From positions 1-44,512 of the forward strand of contig JAFZSL010000037.1 of assembly GCA_017619375.1 (NCBI GenBank): 44,512 bases of DNA, written 5' to 3'. Both the position numbers and the translations under genes were made by a program. The DNA comes from Prevotella sp. (GTDB lineage Bacteria > Bacteroidota > Bacteroidia > Bacteroidales > Bacteroidaceae). Positions 8,724-17,761 of this stretch are shown here, piece by piece (the first letter of the stretch is position 1; every line of letters starts with the position of its first letter). Under the pieces are notes generated by a model, which did no database searches, was not told the DNA's origin, and worked only from the letters and a program-made list of their open reading frames with translations.

Positions 8724-10105
8724 GAAGAATAGACAAATGGTCAATAAGTGTCGTCATGATGATGGCATGCGCATGTCTTTCAGCTTTCGCCCAAGGGGAT
8801 TCCCAAAAGGTATCAAATCGTAAGACGTTCACGCTCAACCAGATTCTCGACTCGGCCAGAGCCAACAGCATCAACGTTCGCACCGCCCAAATAGGCATCA
8901 AAGCGGCAGAGGAGCAAAGGAAAGAGGCTTTCACCAAATATTTCCCCAACGTAAATGCCACGGGCATGTGGTTCAACGCCAACAGGAGCATGGCGAAAAT
9001 GGACATCAACCTTGCGGAGACCATGCCGCCAGCCCTCGGCGCTTCCCTCGCTCAGACATTGCCTCCAGAGGCCCTTGTGGAATTGGGCTCTCCCGTCAGT
9101 ATCGAAATGATGAAAAAAGGCACCATCGCCGGAGTGAGTGCCGTCCAACCTGTTTTCGCCGGAGGACAGATCGTCAATGGTAACCGTCTGGCCAAGGTGG
9201 GGGAGGAGGCTTCGAAGCTGCAGTTGCAACTCTCAGAAAATGAAGTGGAAAGAACTGCGGAACAATATTTCTGGCAGATTGTAGCCTTGGAAGAAAAGAT
9301 GAACACCATCCTGACGGTTGAGAAATGGCTCAAAGACATCTGCAAAGACGTGAATACGGCAGTTGCAGCCGGAGTGACGATGAAAAACGACTTGCTACAA
9401 GTGCAAATCAAGCAAAACGAGGTGGAGAGCCAGAAACTCAAGTTGGAGAATGGCATCAGCATTGTCAAATTGCTGCTCGCCCACCATTGCGGGTTGGAAG
9501 ACACAACGTTTGTCTTGCATTACGACCAAGAATACATTCCTCTGCCATCTTCCATAAGAAAGGACCCAGCAACTGCACTTGAAAAGACAGCAGAATATCA
9601 ATTGCTTAACAAACAAGTTGAAGCCGCCGCCTTGCAGAAGAAGATGGCCGTAGGGGAGAACTTGCCCAGCGTTGCCGTAGGTGCAGGTTACAATTTTCAC
9701 AACCTCCTGGGGAACAACCGCACCTTCGCCATGGTGTTCGCCACAGTCAACATCCCTATTTCCTCTTGGTGGGGTGGAAGCCATGCCATCAAAAGAAAGG
9801 AATTAGAGCAACAGAAGGCCGTCGACCAACTGGCAGACCATTCGGAATTATTGATCATTAAGATGCAAAAAGGCTGGAACGACGTGGTGGAAGCTTACCA
9901 ACAACTTGGCATCACCAAACGCAGCATTGAGCAGGCAAAAGAAAACCTACGTCTTCAAAGCGATTACTACAAAGCCGGCATATCCACGATGAGCGACTTG
10001 TTGGAAGCCCAAACACTTTACCAACAATCCTTGGACAAACATACGGATGCCTTCGCCGATTATCATAACAAGATACTTGAGTACAAGCAAGCTGTCGGCG
10101 ACTGA
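8720..10105 (+). CDS. TolC-type outer-membrane efflux channel
   Basis: The 461-aa protein is the outer-membrane factor of the RND trio. A Sec signal peptide (residues 1-25) ends in SAFAQ, without a lipobox cysteine. Two OEP-type repeats follow, at roughly residues 38-225 and 255-455. They are rich in Ala, Gln and Glu and contain the helical tunnel segments (for example LNQILDSARANSINVRTAQ near the start of the first repeat and the heptads around 395-455). The start codon overlaps the pump's stop codon (ATGA), so all three genes form one translationally coupled operon. A hairpin with TGTCGGC/GCCGACA arms (10093-10112) spans its stop codon. Confidence 0.92.
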   Translation: MRRIDKWSISVVMMMACACLSAFAQGDSQKVSNRKTFTLNQILDSARANSINVRTAQIGIKAAEEQRKEAFTKYFPNVNATGMWFNANRSMAKMDINLAETMPPALGASLAQTLPPEALVELGSPVSIEMMKKGTIAGVSAVQPVFAGGQIVNGNRLAKVGEEASKLQLQLSENEVERTAEQYFWQIVALEEKMNTILTVEKWLKDICKDVNTAVAAGVTMKNDLLQVQIKQNEVESQKLKLENGISIVKLLLAHHCGLEDTTFVLHYDQEYIPLPSSIRKDPATALEKTAEYQLLNKQVEAAALQKKMAVGENLPSVAVGAGYNFHNLLGNNRTFAMVFATVNIPISSWWGGSHAIKRKELEQQKAVDQLADHSELLIIKMQKGWNDVVEAYQQLGITKRSIEQAKENLRLQSDYYKAGISTMSDLLEAQTLYQQSLDKHTDAFADYHNKILEYKQAVGD

Positions 10106-10191
10106 GCCGACAACAAAAACCAAGTCGGGTTGAAACAGAAGGGCATACACCACTTTTTGCTAAATAAACATTAATTTTTCAACTTTTATTT

Positions 10192-10220
10192 TTTGATTCA
10201 TCAAAAAATCATTATTTTTG
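10192..10220 (+). promoter_or_regulatory. Probable promoter of kdgK-eda
   Basis: TTTG (10192-10195) is followed after 17 bases by TATTTTTG (10213-10220), followed in turn by a leader of about 90 bases. The leader contains a GC-rich imperfect inverted repeat (GTCCGGG ... CCCGGGAC, 10239-10270) whose role is unclear. Confidence 0.6.
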
Positions 10221-10317
10221 TACGTCATTCTACGACAAGTCCGGGCACTTCGGCATGACCGACCCGGGACCAACAAAGACAAACATCAAATCATCTATTA
10301 ATTTCAAAATCACAAAA

Positions 10318-11343
10318 ATGGCTAAAGTAGTAACATTAGGCGAGATCATGCTCCGCCTGTCTTCCCCAGGACAAAAGAGATTCATCCAAAGTGACTATTT
10401 CGACGTCGTATACGGGGGCGGTGAGGCTAATGTGGCAGTGAGTGCCGCCAACTATGGGCATGATGCCTATTTCGTATCCAAACTCCCCAAGCATGAAATC
10501 GGCCAGTGTGCCGTCAATGCGTTGAGAAGGTATGGAGTCAATACAGAATACATCGCCCGCGGAGGAAACCGCGTAGGCATATATTACCTTGAAAGTGGAG
10601 CTTCCATGCGTCCCTCGAAAGTGATTTATGATAGAGCTGGCAGCTCCATCGCTGAAGCCGATCCCGAAGATTTTGACTTTGACAAAATCATGGAAGGCGC
10701 ACAATGGTTCCATTGGAGCGGTATCACACCCGCCATCAGCGACAAGGCGGCAGAACTCACCCGTCTTGCCTGCGAGGCTGCCAAGCGCCATGGGGTGACG
10801 GTCAGCGTCGACCTTAATTTCCGCAAGAAACTGTGGACTTCAGAAAAAGCGCAGAGTGTCATGAAGCCTTTGATGAAATATGTAGATGTTTGCATTGGAA
10901 ACGAAGAGGATGCCCAACTATGTCTCGGATTCAAACCCGATGCCGATGTGGAAGGCGGAAAGACCGACGCAGAAGGCTACCATGGCATCTTCGTGGGGAT
11001 GATGGAAACCTTCGGGTTCAAATATGTGGTCAGCACTCTCCGTGAGTCCTTCTCTGCATCCCACAACGGATGGAAAGCCTTGATTTACAACGGAAAGGAA
11101 TTCTATCAAAGCAAGAGGTATGATATCAAGCCCATCATCGACCGTGTAGGTGGCGGCGACTCCTTCTCCGGAGGCTTGATCCATGGCTTGCTCACATATC
11201 CCGACGACCAAGCCAAGGCGCTTGAATTCGCCGTGGCTGCTTCCGCACTCAAGCACACCATCCCAGGTGACTTCAATCTTGTATCCAAAGAGGAAGTGGA
11301 GAATCTTGCCGGAGGTGATGCTTCGGGACGTGTACAAAGATAA
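10318..11343 (+). CDS. kdgK: 2-dehydro-3-deoxygluconate kinase (PfkB family)
   Basis: The 341-aa cytoplasmic sugar kinase phosphorylates 2-keto-3-deoxygluconate to KDPG with ATP, in the hexuronate (pectin, glucuronate) pathway. PfkB features are in order: VVTLGEIMLRLSSPG at the N-terminus, the glycine-rich YGGGEANVAV (about 31-40), the SVDLNFRKKLW segment in the middle, and the C-terminal signature DRVGGGDSFSGGL (about 276-288), which carries the anion hole and catalytic Asp. The frame extends 21 codons upstream, but the ATG at 10318 (MAKVVTLGE) matches the family start, and the upstream residues lie in the leader. KDPG aldolase follows after 24 bases, which fixes the substrate as KDG rather than fructose or ribose. 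Confidence 0.92.
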   Translation: MAKVVTLGEIMLRLSSPGQKRFIQSDYFDVVYGGGEANVAVSAANYGHDAYFVSKLPKHEIGQCAVNALRRYGVNTEYIARGGNRVGIYYLESGASMRPSKVIYDRAGSSIAEADPEDFDFDKIMEGAQWFHWSGITPAISDKAAELTRLACEAAKRHGVTVSVDLNFRKKLWTSEKAQSVMKPLMKYVDVCIGNEEDAQLCLGFKPDADVEGGKTDAEGYHGIFVGMMETFGFKYVVSTLRESFSASHNGWKALIYNGKEFYQSKRYDIKPIIDRVGGGDSFSGGLIHGLLTYPDDQAKALEFAVAASALKHTIPGDFNLVSKEEVENLAGGDASGRVQR

Positions 11344-11367
11344 AACCTCAAAAACAGAAACAAGAAA

Positions 11368-12039
11368 ATGGCAAAATTCAATAAAGTACAAGTTATCACG
11401 GCCATGCGGGAAACCGGCATGGTGCCCGTATTTTACAATAGCGACCCCGAAGTGGTCAAAAACGTGGTCAAGGCTTGTTATGATGGCGGAGTGAGGGTTT
11501 TCGAGTTCACCAATCGTGGAGATTTCGCACACGAAGTGTTTGCTGAAGTCAACAAATGGGTGATGGACAACTGCCCGGAAATGATCATGGGCGTTGGCAC
11601 AGTGGTCGACCCGGCAACAGCAGCGCTATATTTGCAATTGGGCGCCAACTTCATAGTAGGTCCCAATTTCAACCCTGCCATTTGCGAAGTATGCAACAGG
11701 CGCCTTGTCCCCTATAGTCCGGGGTGTGGTTCTGTGAGCGAAATCAACAACGCCCAAGCCATGGGATGCGATGTGACAAAAGTCTTTCCGGCGGGCAATG
11801 TAGGAGGCCCCTCATTCGTGAAAAATGTCATGGCTCCCTTGAGGTGGTCGAACATCATGGTCACGGGGGGCGTGTCTCCCGACGAGGAAAATCTTACCAA
11901 TTGGATTAAGGCAGGCGTGCTCTGTGTCGGCATGGGGTCCAAACTCTTCCCCAAAGAGGTGGTCGCGGCCAAGAACTGGAAGGCCATTTCCGATAAATGC
12001 ATCGAGGCTCTTGGATACATCTCCAAGGCACGTGGATGA
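11368..12039 (+). CDS. eda: KDPG aldolase (2-dehydro-3-deoxyphosphogluconate aldolase)
   Basis: The 223-aa class I aldolase splits KDPG into pyruvate and glyceraldehyde-3-phosphate; many members also cleave 4-hydroxy-2-oxoglutarate. Landmarks are VFEFTNRGD (about 48-56), MGVGTVVDP with its active-site region (about 74-82), the Schiff-base lysine in [13 protein letters not shown] (about 132-144), and the phosphate-binding VTGGVSPDE (about 168-176). It is slightly longer than E. coli Eda, in line with the Bacteroidota subfamily. It forms a two-gene operon with kdgK and is followed by a terminator. Confidence 0.93.
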   Translation: MAKFNKVQVITAMRETGMVPVFYNSDPEVVKNVVKACYDGGVRVFEFTNRGDFAHEVFAEVNKWVMDNCPEMIMGVGTVVDPATAALYLQLGANFIVGPNFNPAICEVCNRRLVPYSPGCGSVSEINNAQAMGCDVTKVFPAGNVGGPSFVKNVMAPLRWSNIMVTGGVSPDEENLTNWIKAGVLCVGMGSKLFPKEVVAAKNWKAISDKCIEALGYISKARG

Positions 12040-12066
12040 TATATCCCCATAGGGAACCAGCAAATT

Positions 12067-12106
12067 CCCTCTCCCGGCACACTCAGCAGGGGGAGGGACT
12101 TTTTTA
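12067..12106 (+). terminator. Rho-independent terminator of kdgK-eda
   Basis: CCCTCTCCC (12067-12075) pairs with GGGGGAGGG (12089-12097, one G-U pair) around a 13-base loop and is followed two bases later by six T residues. Confidence 0.8.
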
Positions 12107-12136
12107 AGGCAGAAGCTTGATTGTTCTGATGTGAAG

Positions 12137-15100
12137 ATGCTTGATCTTAGACACTATGTAGAGTTGAAACTGCAAACCTTGACCTGCGAGGGAGTCACCA
12201 GCAAGGTCATGGTGTCAACACCATGCTTTCTCCATGGGTGGTGCGTGATGATTTGCGCACTGATGATGATGTGTACAGCTTGCTCCACAGGGAACAGGGA
12301 AGAAGCCGACTATCTCAATGAGCAAGCCTATGATGCTCATTACCGCAACCTTGACTCCACATTGATTTATGCCAACAAGGCCATGGAGAAGGCAGGAGGC
12401 TACGACGGAGCCATAGCAGAAGCATTCAACAACAAGGCGTTTGTCAGCATTGCCAGGATGGAATATGACCTCGCGGCACGACAGTTGGATTCCATCACGG
12501 CAATCACCGACAACCAAATAGAACTGCTTATCGCCGACATCCAACAAATGCGTCTTTGTCAAAGACAGTCGAGAAACAAGGATTTCTACACCTTCAGGGA
12601 AAGCGCGATACAGAAATTCAAGAGAATCTCAGAAGATGAGCACACTTTCAATGCGCATCATCAACGAAGGATGACCTACGCAAGGACAGAGTTCGACATC
12701 GTCACCTCCACCTATTATTATTATGTGGGACTCGAAAAACCTGCGGTGGAAGCCATCGACCAAATCGACCCATATGGGGAAATCTTGCAAGACACGGCGC
12801 AATTGCTCAATTATTTTTATAACGTAGGTGCAGGAGGAACCATCACGGAGGGCACACAAGAGGAGATCAACCAACAGGAAATGGAATATCTCTTCAGGTG
12901 TTACAACACTTCCTTGGTCTATGGCTATTCTTTCTGGACCGCCAACTCGCTGCAGGCCATCAGCGAGCACTTGCAAGTGCCTGAACTCGCCAGCAGGCTA
13001 ATCAAAGACAACAACGTCGCATTCAAAAACATCAATATAGACAACGTGCCCGACAGCATGCTTGCCGTCAACCTCGCACAACGGTCCCTCACCATGTTCT
13101 CCGACTATGGTGACGTTTACCAGACGGCAGGTTCATACCGTACACTTGCACAATGCTACCGCAATATTGGCGACAATGAGAAAACGCTGGAATACCTGAA
13201 CCTTGCCCTATCGAACGATACCGCCATCTTCCAGGCTCCCGACCTGGTGGCTTCCATATGGGAACAACTCAGTGTAATATATGCGGCCCTCAACGATAAA
13301 GTAAACTCCCACAAATATCGTAACTATTACCTTGACAAACAAGACCAAACACGACAGGACAGGTACTATGAATCAAGAGCAGACCAACTGCAACAGTCCG
13401 TCCATCAGCTCAACGTGATGACTTTCTTCATCGTCGCCCTCATTTTGGTTGGTGTGGCCATGCTCTTCGTCTTCTCGTATCTACGGAAAAAAAGGTCAAA
13501 AAAATACTCCATTGAAAGTCTGTTGGAGCCGTTGGAAAAGTGGAAGAACGAAAACAAACAGCATTTGGCCACACTCAACGAGCGACATGAGGAAACCATG
13601 GAACAATTGGCTGTAGGAAAACTGCATACTGAAACAGAAAAAAGGCTCAATCTCGAACAGCGTGCCAAAGTGTCACTCGTTGGCATGGTCACTCCCTACA
13701 TCGACAGGATGCTCCATGAGATACAAAAACTGCAGTCTGCCAATGAAACAGAGCAACTAAGAGACGAGAGATATGCCTACGTGGCAGAACTTACAGACCG
13801 AATCATCGACTATAACGATATCCTCACCCAATGGATACAACTTAGGAAAGGTGAACTCAAACTGCACATAGAGAGCTTTCCCATACAAGCATTGCTCGAC
13901 ATCGTGGCGCACAGCAGAAGAAGTTTCCAACTCAGGAACATCACTTTGGAAGTAGTGGACTCCAACGCATGGGTGAAAGCCGATAAAATCCTCACCCTGT
14001 TCATGATCAACACCATGGCCGACAATGCCAGGAAATTCACACCCTCTGGAGGCAAAGTCACCCTGGAGGCAGTCGAAGGCGACGACCATGTGGAAATAAG
14101 GATCATTGACACAGGAAAAGGAATGACTCCTGAACAAGCCGCCAATGCTTTCAGCGTGGAAAGAATGGTCTTTTCTGAAGATGAGACAAAAGAGCCGGCC
14201 AATGGCAATACGCTCACCGTCAACAGGGAAAAAGGGCATGGCTTCGGCCTGGTCAACTGCAAAGGTATCATTGAGAAATACAAGAAAATCAGTTCCGTGT
14301 TCAAAGTGTGCGACATAGGCGTTGAAAGCACTGTGGGCAAGGGGAGTCGTTTCTTCTTCAAATTACCAAAAGGTGTGGCAAGAACCTTGATGGTCTGTTT
14401 CTTGGCTTTGATGGCTGGCTCATCCCATGCTTCAGAAACTGAAAACCTGCTTGCCATGGCGTCACATTACACAGACAGCGTGTGGACTTGCAACACTAAG
14501 GATAGGTTCCAGGATGCCATAAAACATGCCCATTCCGCATTGGATTGCATCAACAAGGCATATAGGAACATCTATCCGGAGAGGACCGACACTTTGGTAA
14601 TGGAAAGCCAAAAGTCTGTGCTTCAGTCGGAAATCCTTTGGTTCCATGACCAGGTCCCCGTCAATTATGTGACCATCCTCAATTTAAGAAATGAGATTGC
14701 AGTGGCAGCACTGTCGCTTCACAACTGGTCGTTATACAACTACAACAATAAGGTATACACCCAATTGTTTAAAGAGTTGTCTGCAGACAACTCCTTGCCT
14801 GATTTTTGTAGTAGCATGCAAAAGACGCAGGCCAACCAATACATGGCCATTGTCATCCTTGTCATTTTGTTCCTTCTCATCATCTTAGCCTATTTCCTTC
14901 TTTATTACAGACATTTGGTCTACAACAGGTTCTGCTATGAAAGAGTGAAGGCCATGAGCAATGTGCTGTTGTCCGACGCCAACGACCATGACAAATTGAA
15001 GGAGATGATACAATTGGCAGGCGATGGAGATGTCGACGGGAAGATCAACAAGGTAAAGAACACCATATATGCCAACGAGAAACTGCCGGAACCTTTGCAA

Positions 15101-15826
15101 AATGTTGCAGACGAACTGATTGGAACGCTCAAACAAAGCATGGACACCCAGCAAAAGAAGTTGGAAGAAATCGAACTTGCAGAGGACGAGGTGAGGAAAT
15201 GCCAATTGGAGAACGACCAGTTGCACGTGGCCAACAGCGTGTTGGACAATTGTCTTAGCACTCTAAAGCATGAGACGATGTACTACCCCTCACGCATTCG
15301 AACCTTGGTCGAAAAAAGAGACGAGCAACTCCAAGGCATATCTGAATTGGCGGACTATTACAAGGAACTCTACACCATGCTCAGTGCACAAGCCATGAGA
15401 CAGGTGGAAAGCATCAAACTGGAGTGCGCACCAATAAAACTCTCCGACATATTGCCCCGCGCCGCCAAGGGGGCGAATGGAGATGTCACCGTCTTGGGAG
15501 ACCATCTCATGCTGAAACACTTGTTTGGAATATTGGAGAAACAGGGTGGGGGAGAAAAGCCCGTTTTCACCACAACCAACAAAGATAGCAAATACGTCAT
15601 CATAGAAGTGAAATACCCCAACTTGCATCTTACACAAGAGGAATGCTACGAACTGTTCAACCCCGGTATGAGCCATCTTCCGTTCTTGCTCTGCAGGCAG
15701 ATCGTGAGGGACGTGGGAGAATCCACCAACGCCAGAGGTTGCGGCATTGAAGCACGTCCAACGGAAAATGGAGGCACCAATGTCATGGTGACATTGGTGA
15801 AAGCGAAAAGACAAAACATCACATAG
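12137..15826 (+). CDS. Large two-module histidine-kinase-like sensor lipoprotein
   Basis: This protein of about 1229 aa (numbering below is from a possible GTG at 12131) has two sensor-like modules in tandem. Module 1 has a lipoprotein-like signal ending in MMMCTACS, TPR-like helices to about residue 420, a TM helix (about 428-452), a coiled coil, and an intact HATPase: N-box DNARKF (Asn 632), G1 DTGKGM (Asp 660), G2 GHGFGLVNCKG (702 on). It lacks a clear phospho-accepting His motif. Module 2 starts with a hydrophobic segment (about 748-766), has a TM helix (about 903-926), a coiled coil, an H-box-like LKHETMYYP (His 1047), and a degenerate ATPase-like end. This architecture resembles Bacteroidota proteins annotated with DUF5112 and DUF5113 (from memory). 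The start could also be the ATG at 12209. A response regulator follows after 20 bases, so a two-component system is likely; the signal is unknown. Confidence 0.85.
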   Translation: MLDLRHYVELKLQTLTCEGVTSKVMVSTPCFLHGWCVMICALMMMCTACSTGNREEADYLNEQAYDAHYRNLDSTLIYANKAMEKAGGYDGAIAEAFNNKAFVSIARMEYDLAARQLDSITAITDNQIELLIADIQQMRLCQRQSRNKDFYTFRESAIQKFKRISEDEHTFNAHHQRRMTYARTEFDIVTSTYYYYVGLEKPAVEAIDQIDPYGEILQDTAQLLNYFYNVGAGGTITEGTQEEINQQEMEYLFRCYNTSLVYGYSFWTANSLQAISEHLQVPELASRLIKDNNVAFKNINIDNVPDSMLAVNLAQRSLTMFSDYGDVYQTAGSYRTLAQCYRNIGDNEKTLEYLNLALSNDTAIFQAPDLVASIWEQLSVIYAALNDKVNSHKYRNYYLDKQDQTRQDRYYESRADQLQQSVHQLNVMTFFIVALILVGVAMLFVFSYLRKKRSKKYSIESLLEPLEKWKNENKQHLATLNERHEETMEQLAVGKLHTETEKRLNLEQRAKVSLVGMVTPYIDRMLHEIQKLQSANETEQLRDERYAYVAELTDRIIDYNDILTQWIQLRKGELKLHIESFPIQALLDIVAHSRRSFQLRNITLEVVDSNAWVKADKILTLFMINTMADNARKFTPSGGKVTLEAVEGDDHVEIRIIDTGKGMTPEQAANAFSVERMVFSEDETKEPANGNTLTVNREKGHGFGLVNCKGIIEKYKKISSVFKVCDIGVESTVGKGSRFFFKLPKGVARTLMVCFLALMAGSSHASETENLLAMASHYTDSVWTCNTKDRFQDAIKHAHSALDCINKAYRNIYPERTDTLVMESQKSVLQSEILWFHDQVPVNYVTILNLRNEIAVAALSLHNWSLYNYNNKVYTQLFKELSADNSLPDFCSSMQKTQANQYMAIVILVILFLLIILAYFLLYYRHLVYNRFCYERVKAMSNVLLSDANDHDKLKEMIQLAGDGDVDGKINKVKNTIYANEKLPEPLQNVADELIGTLKQSMDTQQKKLEEIELAEDEVRKCQLENDQLHVANSVLDNCLSTLKHETMYYPSRIRTLVEKRDEQLQGISELADYYKELYTMLSAQAMRQVESIKLECAPIKLSDILPRAAKGANGDVTVLGDHLMLKHLFGILEKQGGGEKPVFTTTNKDSKYVIIEVKYPNLHLTQEECYELFNPGMSHLPFLLCRQIVRDVGESTNARGCGIEARPTENGGTNVMVTLVKAKRQNIT

Positions 15827-15846
15827 ACAACCAAAATCAATGCAAT

Positions 15847-16572
15847 ATGGAACAATTCAAAATCATCATCGTCGAGGATGTCGCACTTGAACTGAAAGGT
15901 ACTGAAGGAATCATCCGCAACGACATCCCCGAGGCCCAAATCATTGGCACAGCCAACAATGAAATGGCCTATTGGAAACTGATCAAGCAGCAATTACCCG
16001 ACCTTGTGCTATTGGACTTGGGATTGGGTGGCTCAACCACCGTTGGAGTGGAGATATGCAGGCAAACCAAGGAATTGCATAAAAACGTGAAAGTGCTTAT
16101 CTTCACTGGCGAAATCCTTAACGAAAAATTATGGGTAGACGTGCTGGACGCTGGAGCCGATGGCATCATACTCAAAAGTGGGGAATTGCTGACAAGAGGA
16201 GACGTGTTCAGTGTCATGAGCGGGAAAAGGCTTGTATTCAACCAGCCCATTTTGGAGAAAATTGTAGAGAGGTTCAAATACAGTGTTGGAAGTCAACTCA
16301 TGCGGCAGGAAGCCCTTGTCAACTATGAGATTGACGAGTATGACGAGCGTTTCCTCAGGCATCTGGCTTTAGGATACACAAAAGACCAGATCACCAACCT
16401 CAGAGGCATGCCTTTCGGTGTGAAGAGTTTGGAAAAAAGGCAAAACGAACTGGTTCAAAAACTATTCCCTAACGGAAACGGGGGGTACGGTGTCAATGCT
16501 ACTCGCCTCGTGGTGAGGGCTTGTGAACTGCGAATCCTCGACATCGACAACTTGATGCCGGATGAAGACTAA
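15847..16572 (+). CDS. Response regulator with DNA-binding-like C-terminus
   Basis: The 241-aa protein has a receiver domain in residues 1-125: the acidic pair ED (10-11), the phospho-accepting Asp 57 in LVLLDLGLGG, Thr in LIFTGE (about 89), and Lys in IILKSGE (about 111). A C-terminal helical region (about 165-240, with RFLRHLALGYTKDQITNL) resembles a LuxR-type or divergent HTH and probably binds DNA. It lies directly after the large sensor kinase and overlaps the next gene by 11 bases, so all three are likely co-expressed. It is the probable output of that sensor; the target genes are unknown. Confidence 0.85.
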   Translation: MEQFKIIIVEDVALELKGTEGIIRNDIPEAQIIGTANNEMAYWKLIKQQLPDLVLLDLGLGGSTTVGVEICRQTKELHKNVKVLIFTGEILNEKLWVDVLDAGADGIILKSGELLTRGDVFSVMSGKRLVFNQPILEKIVERFKYSVGSQLMRQEALVNYEIDEYDERFLRHLALGYTKDQITNLRGMPFGVKSLEKRQNELVQKLFPNGNGGYGVNATRLVVRACELRILDIDNLMPDED

Positions 16573-17185
16573 CCGATGGTCAGATGTCCTGGTAATGGCT
16601 GTGATTGTCGTCACGATGTCACAGTTGTTGCTTTTCCTGGTGTCGTGGCTCATTGTGGCTGCATCACCCGAAACCACCATGCGCTCCCTTCTCAGCAGCG
16701 AAGGGTTCAGGTGGTTCTTCGGGTCGTTTGTCTACAATGTGACCACGCCGCCCTTGGTATGGATTATCGTGTCGGCTATGGCATATGGAACCATCAACCA
16801 CAGTTCCATCCTGAAAATATGGAGAAAAGGCAGGGGGGAGTGGACCTATCGACAAACATTCGCCTTTCGAATTGTCTTGGTTCAATTATTGGCTTTCGCA
16901 CTTTTCATCACATTGGTTGCATTCATTCCACATGCTCCTTTGCTGAGTGCCACGGGGAGCCTCCAGCATAGTTCGTTCCTTCACTCCATCATTCCTGTCA
17001 CCGCAGCGGCGATGGTCATAGCCGCAGGCACTTTTGGGATGCTCACCGCTACAATGCGAACCTTTGCTGATGTGGTGAAAGCAATGGTAAAAGGGGTGGA
17101 GCGTGCTGCCATTCTGATAGTACTCTACATTTTCGCCGCCGAATTGTTTTTCTCAGTTGCTTATGTTTTCCGATTGGAAATATAA
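16562..17185 (+). CDS. AbgT-like small membrane protein
   Basis: The 207-aa protein has about five hydrophobic helices. Residues 40-75 (LLSSEGFRWFFGSFVYN ... PPLVWIIVSAMAYG) resemble the N-terminal part of AbgT-type p-aminobenzoyl-glutamate transporters, but the protein is well under half the length of a real AbgT (about 500 aa). It could be a partial homologue with a sensory or partner role. The gene overlaps the response regulator's end by 11 bases, which suggests that it works with the two-component system. No transport activity can be claimed. Confidence 0.7.
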   Translation: MKTNRWSDVLVMAVIVVTMSQLLLFLVSWLIVAASPETTMRSLLSSEGFRWFFGSFVYNVTTPPLVWIIVSAMAYGTINHSSILKIWRKGRGEWTYRQTFAFRIVLVQLLAFALFITLVAFIPHAPLLSATGSLQHSSFLHSIIPVTAAAMVIAAGTFGMLTATMRTFADVVKAMVKGVERAAILIVLYIFAAELFFSVAYVFRLEI

Positions 17186-17264
17186 GAAAAACACTTAAGG
17201 AAAAGCACCTCTCTTTACATTTCGTACAAACAAATGGGTATTTCATACAAAACGCTTAAAACTA

Positions 17265-17297
17265 TTTGGTATGAAAGTTGATAAACACATATCTTTG
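17265..17297 (+). promoter_or_regulatory. Promoter of the repeat lipoprotein gene
   Basis: TTTG (17265-17268) and TATCTTTG (17290-17297) are separated by 21 bases and lie 59 bases before the start codon of the small lipoprotein. The direction and the -7 match are good; spacing is slightly long. Confidence 0.6.
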
Positions 17298-17356
17298 TAA
17301 CGTCTTACAAAGACAAGAGAGATATTTGTTTTATTAACTAAAAAAGAGAAAAGATT

Positions 17357-17644
17357 ATGAAAAAGATTTTGATGTTATTGGCAGCTGTTGCAGCAATCAG
17401 TTTCACTTCTTGCACGACAGACAAGACAGGCAAAACCGATGAGGGGAAACCTCAGACCGAGCTGAACGACACCACGACAAAGGAAGGTGAAAACGTAGAC
17501 GCCACAGTGAAGGAGGGCGAGAACGTCGATGCCAAAGCCAAGGAAGGTGAGAACGTTGATGCCAAGGACAAGGAAGGTGAAAACGTTGATGCTACCAAAG
17601 CAGAAAGCAAGACTGACGACAAGTCCGAAGAGAACAAAAAGTAA
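17357..17644 (+). CDS. Small lipoprotein with decapeptide repeats
   Basis: The 95-aa protein has a lipoprotein signal (MKKILMLLAAVAAISFTSC, Cys 19). Its mature part is highly charged and has four tandem decapeptides of the form KEGENVDAxx at residues 42-51, 52-61, 62-71 and 72-81, followed by a Lys/Glu/Asp-rich tail. There are no hydrophobic segments after the anchor, so it is probably an extended, disordered, membrane-tethered protein. The matching 30-bp DNA repeats (17480-17599) allow copy-number change. It sits just before a VWA lipoprotein on the same strand, with a hairpin between. Function is unknown. Confidence 0.8.
   Translation: MKKILMLLAAVAAISFTSCTTDKTGKTDEGKPQTELNDTTTKEGENVDATVKEGENVDAKAKEGENVDAKDKEGENVDATKAESKTDDKSEENKK
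17480..17599 (+). repeat. Four in-frame 30-bp tandem repeats
   Basis: Each unit encodes KEGENVDA plus two variable residues. The nucleotide units are similar but not identical (GAAAACGTAGACGCC, GAGAACGTCGATGCC, and so on), so the array is moderately old yet still a likely site for slippage without breaking the frame. Confidence 0.85.
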
Positions 17645-17667
17645 TTGAAACTTTGAATGGGAATCAT

Positions 17668-17715
17668 CAACTCCATAGGTTGCAATCATTTTTTAGATTG
17701 CAATCTATGAAGTTG
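17668..17715 (+). terminator. Long stem-loop between the two lipoprotein genes
   Basis: The 19-base arms 17668-17686 and 17697-17715 pair with only two G-U positions around a 10-base loop that itself holds six T residues. It lies 23 bases past the small lipoprotein gene. There is no T-tract after the stem, so termination may be partial and the VWA gene may be reached by read-through. Confidence 0.5.
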
Positions 17716-17761
17716 GGATTCAAGGGATTATAAATGGATTTTCAACCAAAGGAATAATAAG

